Positions 1-7,790 of a DNA stretch of 64,000 nucleotides are shown here, piece after piece. The notes beneath the pieces are model-generated. The model did not search any database. It was not told where the DNA came from and was given only the letters and a program-made list of their open reading frames with translations. A program made the position numbers and the translations under genes. Position 1 is the first letter of the stretch; the number at the start of each line of letters is the position of its first letter. The DNA comes from Flagellimonas algicola (GTDB taxonomy: Bacteria > Bacteroidota > Bacteroidia > Flavobacteriales > Flavobacteriaceae): positions 1,240,001 through 1,304,000 of the forward strand of contig NZ_VCNI01000002.1 in assembly GCF_005937185.1 (NCBI RefSeq). The letters run 5' to 3'.

Positions 1-444
1 ATGATTCGTAGAAAAGCCAAAGGGGAGGCAGATGCAATACTCTTCAAAGCGGAGGCTGAGGCAAAAGGTATTTTTGAAGTATTGACCAAGCAAGCAGAAG
101 GTTTGGATAAGATTGTAAAGGCAGCAGGCAATGACCCTAAGGATGCAGTGCTACTTTTAATTGCTGATAAGCTACCTGAACTGGTGGAGAAACAAGCAGA
201 AGCCATCAAAAACATCAAAATAGATAAGGTTACGGTTTGGGATTCTGGAACCAAGACCGAAGATGGCAAGAATTCCACGGCCAACTTCATTTCTGGAATG
301 TACAAATCCGTTCCGCCTTTGCAGGAAATGTTCAATATGGCAGGGATGCAATTGCCTGAGTATCTCAAAGGAAAAGAGATTCCGGAACCAAATACGGACA
401 AAGGCACGGGCAATAAACCCAAGGACACCAAAAAGTCAGAATAA
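1..444 (+). CDS. Flotillin-family protein, C-terminal part (5' truncated by window edge)
   Basis: This is the end of a membrane scaffold protein of the flotillin/SPFH type. The visible 147 residues contain the Ala/Glu-rich coiled-coil stretch typical of flotillin tails (residues ~5-40, many AEA repeats), then a conserved tail that starts with a KITVWD-like strand (KVTVWDSG) and ends in a Lys/Pro/Thr-rich acidic-basic tail. The SPFH domain and membrane anchor must lie upstream of the window. The ATG at base 1 is probably an internal Met, not the start. A hairpin with a T-run follows the stop at 468-500. Function in flavobacteria is not settled; ordering of membrane microdomains is the family role. 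Confidence 0.8.
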   Translation: MIRRKAKGEADAILFKAEAEAKGIFEVLTKQAEGLDKIVKAAGNDPKDAVLLLIADKLPELVEKQAEAIKNIKIDKVTVWDSGTKTEDGKNSTANFISGMYKSVPPLQEMFNMAGMQLPEYLKGKEIPEPNTDKGTGNKPKDTKKSE

Positions 445-467
445 CAGCTTGATTTTTTGAAGAATGA

Positions 468-500
468 GGTCATGATATATGTCATGGCCTTTTTCTTTTT
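468..500 (+). terminator. Rho-independent terminator after flotillin gene
   Basis: Eight-base-pair stem (one G-T pair) between 468-475 and 482-489, followed by an 11-base tract with ten T residues. It closes the flotillin transcript and separates it from bioB. Confidence 0.75.
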
Positions 501-512
501 AACGCCATATCA

Positions 513-544
513 TTGTAGGTTTAAAGGAATATGGGCTATTTTTG
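513..544 (+). promoter_or_regulatory. bioB promoter (Bacteroidota-type)
   Basis: A TTG at 513-515 and a perfect TAnnTTTG element (TATTTTTG, 537-544) are 21 bases apart, which fits the -33/-7 promoter of this phylum. The -7 element covers the possible TTG start of bioB at 542, so translation most likely begins at the ATG at 566. Confidence 0.65.
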
Positions 545-565
545 ACCCTGAATTATACTCAACCC

Positions 566-1666
566 ATGATTGCACCAAGACACGACTGGACCAAGGAAGA
601 GATTCTTAACGTGTACAACAAACCCCTTATGGAATTGTTGTACGAAGCAGCTACCATCCATAGACAACATCATGATCCAAATACCGTACAGGTTTCCACT
701 TTGCTATCCATAAAAACTGGTGGATGTCCGGAAGACTGCGGTTATTGCCCACAAGCGGCCAGATATCATACCGATATTGAAGGAAATGATTTGATGAGCG
801 TGCAGCAAGTAAAAGCCCAGGCACTTCGTGCCAAGGAATCTGGAAGCTCACGCGTCTGCATGGGAGCAGCTTGGCGAAATGTAAAAGATGGCCCCGAGTT
901 TGATCAAGTATTGGAAATGGTACGAACCATCAACAAACTGGATATGGAAGTATGCTGCACTTTGGGCATGTTGACGGAAAATCAGGCCAAAAGACTGGCT
1001 GAAGCAGGATTGTACGCCTACAACCATAATCTAGATACCTCAGAGGATTACTATAAGGATGTGATTTCCACTAGGGCTTTCCAGGATCGTTTGGACACTA
1101 TTGACAACGTCCGCAAGAGTAATGTAACGGTCTGCAGTGGTGGGATTATTGGCATGGGGGAAGCGTTGGAAGATAGGGCAGGGATGCTTGTGGCCTTGGC
1201 TTCATTAAATCCGCAGCCGGAGTCTGTACCCATCAATGCCTTGGTTGCCGTAGAAGGTACCCCAATGGAAGATATTGAACCTATTTCCATCTGGGAAATG
1301 ATTCGTATGGTAGCCACCACCCGAATTGTGATGCCTGAGACCCAGGTACGATTATCTGCAGGGCGTACCGATATGAGTAGGGAAGGACAGGCCATGTGCT
1401 TTTTTGCAGGGGCCAACTCCATTTTTGCGGGGGATAAATTGCTTACTACGCCGAATCCGGATGTGAACGAGGATATGGAAATGTTCAAGCTTTTGGGCTT
1501 GAACCCACAGAAACCCTTTACCAAAATTTCCCAACCCAAAACCGTGGAAGCCGAGGATTCCCAAATTGAATCCAAAGGTGAAAAACCTAAGTGGACTCGC
1601 CCAGGACATTCCATTGAGCGCAACGAAGTTGCAAAAGAGAAAGGGAAGCTAATTGCCAAGGAATAG
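566..1666 (+). CDS. bioB: Biotin synthase
   Basis: Radical-SAM enzyme that inserts sulfur into dethiobiotin, the last step of biotin synthesis. The CxxxCxxC cluster motif is visible as C54, C58 and C61 (GGCPEDCGYC), followed by the BioB-typical YCPQAARY and later the conserved YNHNLDTS and GRTDMS segments. The protein is 366 residues from ATG 566. A TTG at 542 would add eight residues but overlaps the promoter element, so I prefer 566. The C-terminal ~35 residues (Lys/Glu-rich, after KPFTK) extend beyond the E. coli form, which is usual in this phylum. No other bio genes are next to it here, so it appears to be transcribed alone. Confidence 0.97.
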   Translation: MIAPRHDWTKEEILNVYNKPLMELLYEAATIHRQHHDPNTVQVSTLLSIKTGGCPEDCGYCPQAARYHTDIEGNDLMSVQQVKAQALRAKESGSSRVCMGAAWRNVKDGPEFDQVLEMVRTINKLDMEVCCTLGMLTENQAKRLAEAGLYAYNHNLDTSEDYYKDVISTRAFQDRLDTIDNVRKSNVTVCSGGIIGMGEALEDRAGMLVALASLNPQPESVPINALVAVEGTPMEDIEPISIWEMIRMVATTRIVMPETQVRLSAGRTDMSREGQAMCFFAGANSIFAGDKLLTTPNPDVNEDMEMFKLLGLNPQKPFTKISQPKTVEAEDSQIESKGEKPKWTRPGHSIERNEVAKEKGKLIAKE

Positions 1667-1727
1667 GACTACAAGTACCCGTTTAAAAACCTTTTATTAA
1701 TTTAGTTGTTTCAAAATCATTGAAATT

Positions 1728-2597
1728 TTGGAGCTTAACCTTGACCAAATTCCTCGCGAAAAGACCCTGACTAAAAAGGAATTCCTTCGCAAATACTTCC
1801 AACCGCAAAAGCCGGTGGTTATTGAACAGTTCATTGAGGATTGGCCAGCCTATTCCAAATGGAATCTGGATTATATGAAGGAAATAGCAGGGGAGAAAAT
1901 CGTTCCCCTCTATGATGATAGGCCTGTAAAGCATGATGAAGGGTTCAATGAACCCCATGCCCAAATGAAAATGAAGGATTACGTTGACCTTCTACAAAGC
2001 GAACCCACCAAATATCGAATTTTTTTATGGAATGTCTTGAAGGAAGTACCCGAACTTCAGAAGGACTTTACATATCCTGATTTTGGTTTGCGTTTGATGA
2101 AAGGGCTTCCCATGCTCTTTTTTGGGGGAAGTAATTCGCACACCTTTATGCATTACGATATTGATTTGGCCAACATCTTTCACTTTCATTTTGAGGGGAG
2201 AAAACAGTGTATCCTTTTTTCACAATCCGAGACCAAATTTTTGTACAAGATTCCACATTCATTGATTACCCGGGAGGATATCGATTTTGCAAACCCTGAT
2301 TTGGAAAAGTGGCCAGCATTAAAACATGCCAAAGGTCATGTTGCCCATTTGGAACATGGCAATGTATTGTACATACCTGAGGGGTATTGGCACCACATGA
2401 AATATATTACACCTGGATTTTCCATGAGCCTTCGTGCCATTGCCCGCAGACCCAGAAACTTCGGGAAAGCGATTTACAATATCATGTTCATGCGGCATTT
2501 TGACAATTTGATGCGTAGGTTAAAGGGTCAAAAATGGATTGATTGGAAAAACGAGCGGGCCATCGTTCGTACCCATAATATGGTATTTCAGAAGTAG
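1728..2597 (+). CDS. Cupin-like / JmjC-domain Fe(II) 2-oxoglutarate oxygenase family protein
   Basis: A 289-residue protein of the cupin_8/JmjC fold. The metal-binding facial triad can be read as H142-x-D144 (in HYDID) and a distal His at 222 or 223 (in EGYWHH). The N-terminal part (PVVIEQFIEDWPA) matches the start of this family. Members hydroxylate proteins or small molecules using iron, oxygen and 2-oxoglutarate; the substrate here cannot be read. The start is a TTG at 1728: there is no in-frame ATG before the conserved N-terminus. It follows bioB by 61 bases on the same strand and may be read from the same promoter. It is convergent with recX. Confidence 0.85.
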   Translation: MELNLDQIPREKTLTKKEFLRKYFQPQKPVVIEQFIEDWPAYSKWNLDYMKEIAGEKIVPLYDDRPVKHDEGFNEPHAQMKMKDYVDLLQSEPTKYRIFLWNVLKEVPELQKDFTYPDFGLRLMKGLPMLFFGGSNSHTFMHYDIDLANIFHFHFEGRKQCILFSQSETKFLYKIPHSLITREDIDFANPDLEKWPALKHAKGHVAHLEHGNVLYIPEGYWHHMKYITPGFSMSLRAIARRPRNFGKAIYNIMFMRHFDNLMRRLKGQKWIDWKNERAIVRTHNMVFQK

Positions 2598-2627
2598 GGA
2601 AAGGTTGTCCAAAATGCTTTATGGGAT

Positions 2628-3119
2628 TTAGTCCTGATTGACGAGTTCCATAAGCTTTTCATAGACCAAATGGCTTTCCCACCCTCTATACAATAGGTAA
2701 TCCGCAGTTTTTTTCTTTTTCTTCTGAATATTGGGTTCCTGTAGCTGCTCCCATCTTTTTTTGGCTAGCTCATCCAACGTATCCCTGTAATCTTCCTCAT
2801 TGATTTCCTTTAGTGCACTTTTGATATTGAACCTTGAGATTTGTCGCGTTTTCAGCTCATTGACAATCCTGTTTTTACCCCATTTTTTGATATTAAATTT
2901 TCCACGGGCAAAACTCTGGGCAAAGCGTTCTTCATTTAAATAGTTTTCCTGTATCAAATGGGCCATAATGGTATCAATGGCCTGGGGAATCATGCGCATG
3001 CCCTTGAGCTTGTCCACTACTTCCTTATGACAACGGTCTTGATAGGCGCAGTAATGTTCCATTTTTCGCAGTGCCTCCTGCACGGAAATGTGCTTATGGG
3101 CTGGATTTGGGACGGGCAT
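2628..3119 (-). CDS. recX: Regulatory protein RecX
   Basis: A 163-residue all-helical protein with the three-helix repeat layout of RecX (for example CAYQDRCHKEVVDKL, then NYLNEERFAQSFARGKF, then WEQLQE and LLYRGW). RecX binds inside the RecA filament groove and limits recombinase activity. The segment LNEERFAQSFARGK is the most diagnostic. It starts five bases after the stop of the upstream glycosidase-like gene, so the two are probably co-transcribed although they share no obvious function. recA is not in the window. Confidence 0.92.
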   Translation of the reverse strand: MPVPNPAHKHISVQEALRKMEHYCAYQDRCHKEVVDKLKGMRMIPQAIDTIMAHLIQENYLNEERFAQSFARGKFNIKKWGKNRIVNELKTRQISRFNIKSALKEINEEDYRDTLDELAKKRWEQLQEPNIQKKKKKTADYLLYRGWESHLVYEKLMELVNQD

Positions 3120-3124
3120 ATTTA

Positions 3125-5479
3125 CTATTCTTTGGTTACAACCAATTTGTTTCCGCTTGCAGTAAGCACGGAGTACGTATTGCTTTCTGTTGAGGTTGCT
3201 TCTCCTTCCATAATTACATAGCTTCCCTTATCCAGCTCCAATTGGATTTCCCATTCAGGGTTGGTTTGCTGCACTTCTATGGTATCGCTTGTATAGTAGA
3301 TGGAAATTGAATTGTTGGCTACCTTTACATTTTCCAATGAGGTACCTTCATCCCAGGCAGTGGGTATTTGAGGTCTTACAACCACTCTTTTTTGATTGGC
3401 CATGGGTCGAATACCGAAAAATTGCTGCACAATGGGAATGGCATAAGAATAGATGTTCCAGGCCTGGGTCATCATCCCGTAGTCGGGGGAGACCTCGTAG
3501 ATACTTCCAGGTAGGGCATAACTGAAGGTTCTGGTCATTCGCTCCAGATAATCCAAGGCCTCATCGGGTCTTCCATAATTGTTCTCGGCAATGGCCTGCA
3601 CCCCGGTGGGCAAGGTCATCACTGCTCCGGTATAAGAAAACACCTTGCTGCCTTGAAACGATCCAAAATCCTTGCCTGCGGAATCGTCCCGGTCAATCCC
3701 GGTGACAAATACCCCAAAAGGATTGGTAAACTTTTTGGCCGTATCCAAGGCGGTTATGGCTTTGGCCGAATCGGCTATACCCATTTCCATGGGGGTGTTA
3801 ACCACCCAGTTGTGATGGAGTACAAAAGGCTTTAGCGCGGTAGATGGGTTTTTAAGAATTTGCCCTTTGGTAGCCTCAAGTTCCTCAATGGCCCAGGGTT
3901 TGTTCAGGGTATCGGCACGGATAATGGCATCTTCGATAAGATGAATGGCCTGTTCATCCGTTCCTAAAAAATCGGCGTATGATCCAAAATCTTCAGACCA
4001 AAAATCTTCATTGATTTTTTCTTTGAGTTGGATGGCTAATTCAGCGTATTCCTTGACCAATGCTTCTTTGCCCAATTCTGAGGCAATTTTAGCAGCATCG
4101 TCAAAAGCTCTTTGGGTGTAAGCAGCTACATCGATCATTTCGCTGTTCAAACCATGTATTTCCATCATCCCGAAGCCGTCAGGGAAAAGGTTTTTGTTGT
4201 CATCGTTTTCTTCTAGGAGCCAGCTAAGTCCTTTTTGGATGGTGGGAAAGTACTTCTCCAGGAATTTCTTGTCCCCGTTCCAAGTGTAAATTTCCCAAAT
4301 CAAGGATGCAAACTGTGGCGTCTCATTGACATTACCTGGATTAAAGACAAATCCATTGGTGGACATTTCGTGAAGAATCTTTCCATTTCCGTTTACAGCC
4401 ACGGAAACGCTATCTAATAATTTTATGGTTTCATGCACTATCTTATCCTGACCTATGGCCATGTATCCTTTCAAGGCATATTCGCTGTCTACTCCAAACC
4501 ACCAGGGGTAATCCGGGATTCCAGCTCCTATTCCGGTCCCTATTTCGGGAACAGTTCTCACCAGCCAATCACAGTTGTATTTGAGCCATTCAAAAGTCTG
4601 CTCCAATTGCTTATCGGGAATGGTAAGCTTAGTTTGTGATGCCAATTGCTGATAGCGCTCTTTTTTGGCTGAAGCCATAGGGATGAAATCCTTCTGAATG
4701 GCCGTAAAAGTGTTTTGGGCATCTTCTTTTGAAGTATACGACCCTGAAACAATGAAACTAATTTCAGCGGAAGATTTACTATCCAATTCTATCGAATAGG
4801 TTAGTGCGTTGGAACTTCCATTACCCTTTCCGCCAAAGGATTCATGGGCTATTGGGCTTTGGTCAGATCCAAAAATATTGAACCAAGCGTTATCATCATC
4901 CTGCACAACCCATTGTCCAGATTGAAAACTGGAGGAATCCTTGGCATCGAACATTTGGGTCTTTTCCCCCAACCAAGTAGGTCTTAAGTCTGTATGGCCT
5001 ATGAATTGAAAGGAGGGTTGTTGCTTGCTTTCCGTGTTATTTCTAAAGATGTATTGTATGACCATCCCCTGCATATTGTCCGGTACAAATTGCCATCTTT
5101 CCACCTCAATATCCCCTGATGGCCATTCGAAAACATGCATATTGGCAAATGGGTAGTTGACAAATTCGGATGCTTTATTAAGGGTTAGGGTGTCATTTTC
5201 CATAATCAGTTGCGCATCAAAACCATCCATCAGTTTGATGGGATGGTTCCAAATCCCTCCCATTTCCCCTTTAATGTGCCAACCTAAATCGGGGAAGCTT
5301 CCATCTTGATGGCCCACCATATAGACTCTGTTACCTGCAGTTACAAAAGGAGAATCCAAATATTCCTTATGACCAGTAATTGATGGAGACTCCTCAAGGA
5401 TTTCTGAAAGTGAATGTTGTGTTTTATCGGAACAACCTAAAAAAAGAAGTATTCCAAGGAGGAAGGTTACAGTTTTCAT
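3125..5479 (-). CDS. Lipoprotein, six-hairpin glycosidase-like (glycogen-debranching C-terminal type)
   Basis: A 784-residue lipoprotein. The signal peptide ends in a lipobox (LLFLGC, Cys near residue 16); I chose the ATG at 5479 because the upstream ATG at 5509 would put extra residues in front of this signal. The N-terminal ~270 residues look like a beta-sandwich; from ~300 onwards the helical pattern and motifs (PWWFGVDSEY, NETPQFASLIW, GFGMMEIHGLNSEM) fit the (alpha/alpha)6 barrel of glycoside hydrolases such as GH15/63/133. A general acid/base pair cannot be assigned safely. It is probably an envelope-anchored alpha-glucosidase or debranching enzyme; the exact specificity is open. It is co-oriented with recX. 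Confidence 0.6.
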   Translation of the reverse strand: MKTVTFLLGILLFLGCSDKTQHSLSEILEESPSITGHKEYLDSPFVTAGNRVYMVGHQDGSFPDLGWHIKGEMGGIWNHPIKLMDGFDAQLIMENDTLTLNKASEFVNYPFANMHVFEWPSGDIEVERWQFVPDNMQGMVIQYIFRNNTESKQQPSFQFIGHTDLRPTWLGEKTQMFDAKDSSSFQSGQWVVQDDDNAWFNIFGSDQSPIAHESFGGKGNGSSNALTYSIELDSKSSAEISFIVSGSYTSKEDAQNTFTAIQKDFIPMASAKKERYQQLASQTKLTIPDKQLEQTFEWLKYNCDWLVRTVPEIGTGIGAGIPDYPWWFGVDSEYALKGYMAIGQDKIVHETIKLLDSVSVAVNGNGKILHEMSTNGFVFNPGNVNETPQFASLIWEIYTWNGDKKFLEKYFPTIQKGLSWLLEENDDNKNLFPDGFGMMEIHGLNSEMIDVAAYTQRAFDDAAKIASELGKEALVKEYAELAIQLKEKINEDFWSEDFGSYADFLGTDEQAIHLIEDAIIRADTLNKPWAIEELEATKGQILKNPSTALKPFVLHHNWVVNTPMEMGIADSAKAITALDTAKKFTNPFGVFVTGIDRDDSAGKDFGSFQGSKVFSYTGAVMTLPTGVQAIAENNYGRPDEALDYLERMTRTFSYALPGSIYEVSPDYGMMTQAWNIYSYAIPIVQQFFGIRPMANQKRVVVRPQIPTAWDEGTSLENVKVANNSISIYYTSDTIEVQQTNPEWEIQLELDKGSYVIMEGEATSTESNTYSVLTASGNKLVVTKE

Positions 5480-5531
5480 AGAGTGCAGGTTATAATTCAA
5501 AAATACCATATTGTGCGTAAATCCCTAAAAC

Positions 5532-5565
5532 AAAAAAAGCGACCTCATTGCTGAAGTCGCTTTTT
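5532..5565 (-). terminator. Terminator after rng (works in both directions)
   Basis: Ten-base-pair stem pairing 5534-5543 with 5556-5565, with an A-run on the left and a T-run on the right. On the minus strand it lies directly behind the rng stop and ends that transcript before the glycosidase gene. Confidence 0.75.
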
Positions 5566-5566
5566 G

Positions 5567-7114
5567 TTATCTAATTGTTTTACCGTCTTTGTCTTTAAAA
5601 CGGTACTCAAGGTATGTATACGCATCCCTTGGTTGGATCTTAACCCATTTTTTGTGCTCCAAGAACCACTTGAAACGATGAGATGGGAACCCTTGGTTGA
5701 GGTAAGCTGCAATAAAAGGGTGGGTGTTTAGAATAATCCCATTATCCTTGTAATTGCCTTTCATGATCCGCTCCAAATCCACATTAATTTTATCAATTAA
5801 AACAATGGGAGCTTCTACTTCAGTACCTGTACCATTTGGATTTTCCTCGCTGGTTTTGATATTGACCTCTGGTCTTACCCTTTGACGGGTTATCTGGACC
5901 AATCCAAATTTACTGGGAGGCAGGATTTTGTGCTTGGCACGGTCATCCTTCATTTCCTCCCTAAGATGATCAAATAATTTTCTTCTATGATCACCCTTGG
6001 TCATATCAATGAAATCCACCACGATTATTCCTCCCATATCCCTAAGGCGTAACTGCCGCGCTATTTCGGTGGCAGCTAAAAGGTTTACCTCTAAGGCGGT
6101 ATCTTCTTGGTTCTTGGCCTTGTTGGAACGGTTACCACTGTTCACATCAATGACGTGAAGCGCTTCGGTATGTTCAATTACAAGATAGGCGCCCCTGCTC
6201 ATGGAGGCGGTGCGACCAAAAGAAGTTTTGATCTGCCGTTCTATCCCAAATTTTTCAAAAATTGGGGCCGAACCGGAATAATACTTTACAATGGATTCTT
6301 TTTGAGGTGCGATTTCGTGCAAATAATCCTTGATTTGATTATGGAGCGTCTCATCATCAACATGGATTCCTGTAAAGGAATCGTTGAATACATCCCTGAG
6401 AATGGATGAGGCCCTATTGAGCTCTATCAACACTTTTGATGGATGTGGTGCTCGCTGTAATCTCTTGCACATGATTGTCCATTTGGACAACAGATTCTGA
6501 AGATCTTTGTCTAATTCTGCAACTTTCTTGCCTTCTGCAACGGTACGAATAATAACTCCAAATCCTTTCGGCTTAATACTCTTTACAAGTCGGATGAGCC
6601 TGTCCTTTTCTTCCTTGGTTCCAATTTTTTGCGACACGGAAACCCGGTCTGAAAATGGTACCATGACCAAATAGCGCCCGGCTAGGGAAAGCTCGGAGCT
6701 AATTCGAGGTCCTTTGGTGGAAATGGGTTCTTTTACAATTTGTACCAATAATGACTGATTGGCCTTAATAACTTCGTTAATACTGCCATTTTTGTCTATA
6801 TCTTTTTCAAATGGAAAATCTTTGAGGGAATAGTCTTTGAGCTTTCCCGTTCTAACTCTCTTAATGAATTTAAGCATGGAGGACAATTGCGGTCCAAGGT
6901 CATGATAATGCAGGAACGCATCTTTTTCATAACCCACATTTACAAATGCCGCATTTAAGCCAGTGACCGGCTTTCTGATCTTAGCCAGGAAAATGTCACC
7001 AACAGAAAAGTTGTTGTCATCCTCGTCCTTGTGTAATTCAATAAGTTTTCCATCCTTTAATAAGGCAAAATCGACTGCATCAGGACTAGATCTAACGATT
7101 AATTCTCTATTCAC
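5567..7114 (-). CDS. rng: Ribonuclease E/G family protein
   Basis: A 515-residue endoribonuclease of the RNase G type: N-terminal S1-like domain (residues ~35-125, with the KPVTGLNAAFVNVGYEKDAFL signature), then the RNase H-like/5'-sensor region and the catalytic DNase I-like part. The two catalytic Asp are in IDVNSG (~323) and VVDFIDM (~367). The Zn-link CxxC that joins protomers in the E. coli enzymes is missing: after RQRVRPE the sequence runs into NIKTSEENPNG, and the whole protein has only one Cys (in TIMCKR). The mRNA leader (7115-7260) holds two perfect inverted repeats. It lies downstream of HU and a small ribosomal-type gene, all on the minus strand. Confidence 0.93.
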   Translation of the reverse strand: MNRELIVRSSPDAVDFALLKDGKLIELHKDEDDNNFSVGDIFLAKIRKPVTGLNAAFVNVGYEKDAFLHYHDLGPQLSSMLKFIKRVRTGKLKDYSLKDFPFEKDIDKNGSINEVIKANQSLLVQIVKEPISTKGPRISSELSLAGRYLVMVPFSDRVSVSQKIGTKEEKDRLIRLVKSIKPKGFGVIIRTVAEGKKVAELDKDLQNLLSKWTIMCKRLQRAPHPSKVLIELNRASSILRDVFNDSFTGIHVDDETLHNQIKDYLHEIAPQKESIVKYYSGSAPIFEKFGIERQIKTSFGRTASMSRGAYLVIEHTEALHVIDVNSGNRSNKAKNQEDTALEVNLLAATEIARQLRLRDMGGIIVVDFIDMTKGDHRRKLFDHLREEMKDDRAKHKILPPSKFGLVQITRQRVRPEVNIKTSEENPNGTGTEVEAPIVLIDKINVDLERIMKGNYKDNGIILNTHPFIAAYLNQGFPSHRFKWFLEHKKWVKIQPRDAYTYLEYRFKDKDGKTIR

Positions 7115-7128
7115 CTGAATCGATTTTT

Positions 7129-7157
7129 ATTTATCCCGATAGTATTATGGGATAAAT
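7129..7157 (-). repeat. Inverted repeat in rng leader, hairpin 1
   Basis: Perfect 9-bp inverted repeat (ATTTATCCC and GGGATAAAT) with an 11-base loop, in the 146-base gap in front of rng. There is no T-run, so it is not a terminator. It is a candidate structure in the rng 5' leader. Confidence 0.6.
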
Positions 7158-7174
7158 GATTAAACAATATGTAG

Positions 7175-7192
7175 AATCGGTTTTTACCGATT
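7175..7192 (-). repeat. Inverted repeat in rng leader, hairpin 2
   Basis: Perfect 7-bp stem (AATCGGT / ACCGATT) with a four-base loop that reads AAAA in the minus-strand transcript. It sits 60 bases upstream of the rng start and 68 bases behind the stop of the small basic gene. Confidence 0.6.
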
Positions 7193-7260
7193 GAAATTCT
7201 TTTCCTGAATCTCTATGTCAAAGAACGTATGGGTGTAAAATGAAAAAGTAGTTGCAACAA

Positions 7261-7350
7261 CTACTTTTTCTTGTGTCGGTTAGCTCTTCTGCGCTTCTTG
7301 CGCTTATGGGTAGCTACCTTATGTCTTTTTCTTTTTTTACCACTTGGCAT
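7261..7350 (-). CDS. 29-residue basic ribosome-associated protein, AURKAIP1/COX24 (mS38-like) type
   Basis: A very short reading frame with start ATG at 7350 and stop TAG at 7261. It encodes 29 residues of which more than half are Lys, Arg or His (begins MPSGKKRKRHK, ends in NRHKKK). This is the pattern of the COX24_C/AURKAIP1 family, the bacterial relatives of mitochondrial ribosomal protein mS38, which are annotated widely in Bacteroidota. It is placed between HU (27 bases upstream) and rng. The basic composition fits rRNA binding. It is easily missed because of its size. Confidence 0.82.
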   Translation of the reverse strand: MPSGKKRKRHKVATHKRKKRRRANRHKKK

Positions 7351-7377
7351 ATGGTTCTTCCTTTTGTGTTAGTTATC

Positions 7378-7668
7378 TTATTTTACTTGAACGTTGCTCT
7401 TAACGCCTTCAACAAAAACCTTTGCAGGTTTGAAGGCAGGAATATTGTGGGCAGGAATTTTGATGGTAGTGTTCTTTGAAATGTTTCTACCTGTTTTTTC
7501 CGCTCTGGTCTTGATGATAAAGCTTCCAAAACCTCTTAAATAAACATTATCTCCATTCTCCAAGGACGATTTTACCTCCTCCATAAAAGATTCCACTGTT
7601 GCTTGTACGTCTCCTTTTTCTATACCTAGTTTTTCTGAGATTCTAGTTACAATATCTGCTTTCGTCAT
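7378..7668 (-). CDS. HU/IHF-family DNA-binding protein
   Basis: A 96-residue histone-like protein. The N-terminal helices (MTKADIVTRISEKLGI), the conserved GFGSF turn (residues ~46-50) and the beta-arm with Arg-rich tip and a Pro-containing end (IKIPAHNIPAFKPAKVF) are all present. It bends and compacts DNA. It is slightly longer than E. coli HU (90), with a short extra C-terminus. A -7 promoter element lies at 7702-7709. It is the first gene of the group HU - small basic protein - rng and is divergent from mutY. Confidence 0.94.
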   Translation of the reverse strand: MTKADIVTRISEKLGIEKGDVQATVESFMEEVKSSLENGDNVYLRGFGSFIIKTRAEKTGRNISKNTTIKIPAHNIPAFKPAKVFVEGVKSNVQVK

Positions 7669-7701
7669 TTCGTATTACTGTTTTCTAATTTTTTAGGCTT
7701 G

Positions 7702-7709
7702 CAAATATA
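7702..7709 (-). promoter_or_regulatory. -7 element of the HU promoter
   Basis: Perfect TATATTTG on the minus strand, 33 bases in front of the HU start codon. No clear -33 TTTG was found, so only the -7 box is marked. Confidence 0.5.
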
Positions 7710-7790
7710 AAAATTAAAATTAATCTTTCGTTTAAACCCTTTAATTTTAAGTATATAAACTGCTACTTTTAATCCTTATTATTTGCTTGC

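Noticed and set aside
3289..3525. Several plus-strand frames of 60-120 codons opposite the glycosidase, rng, M16 and TonB-receptor genes
   Set aside because: All lie inside well-supported genes on the other strand and show no domain or start signal of their own.
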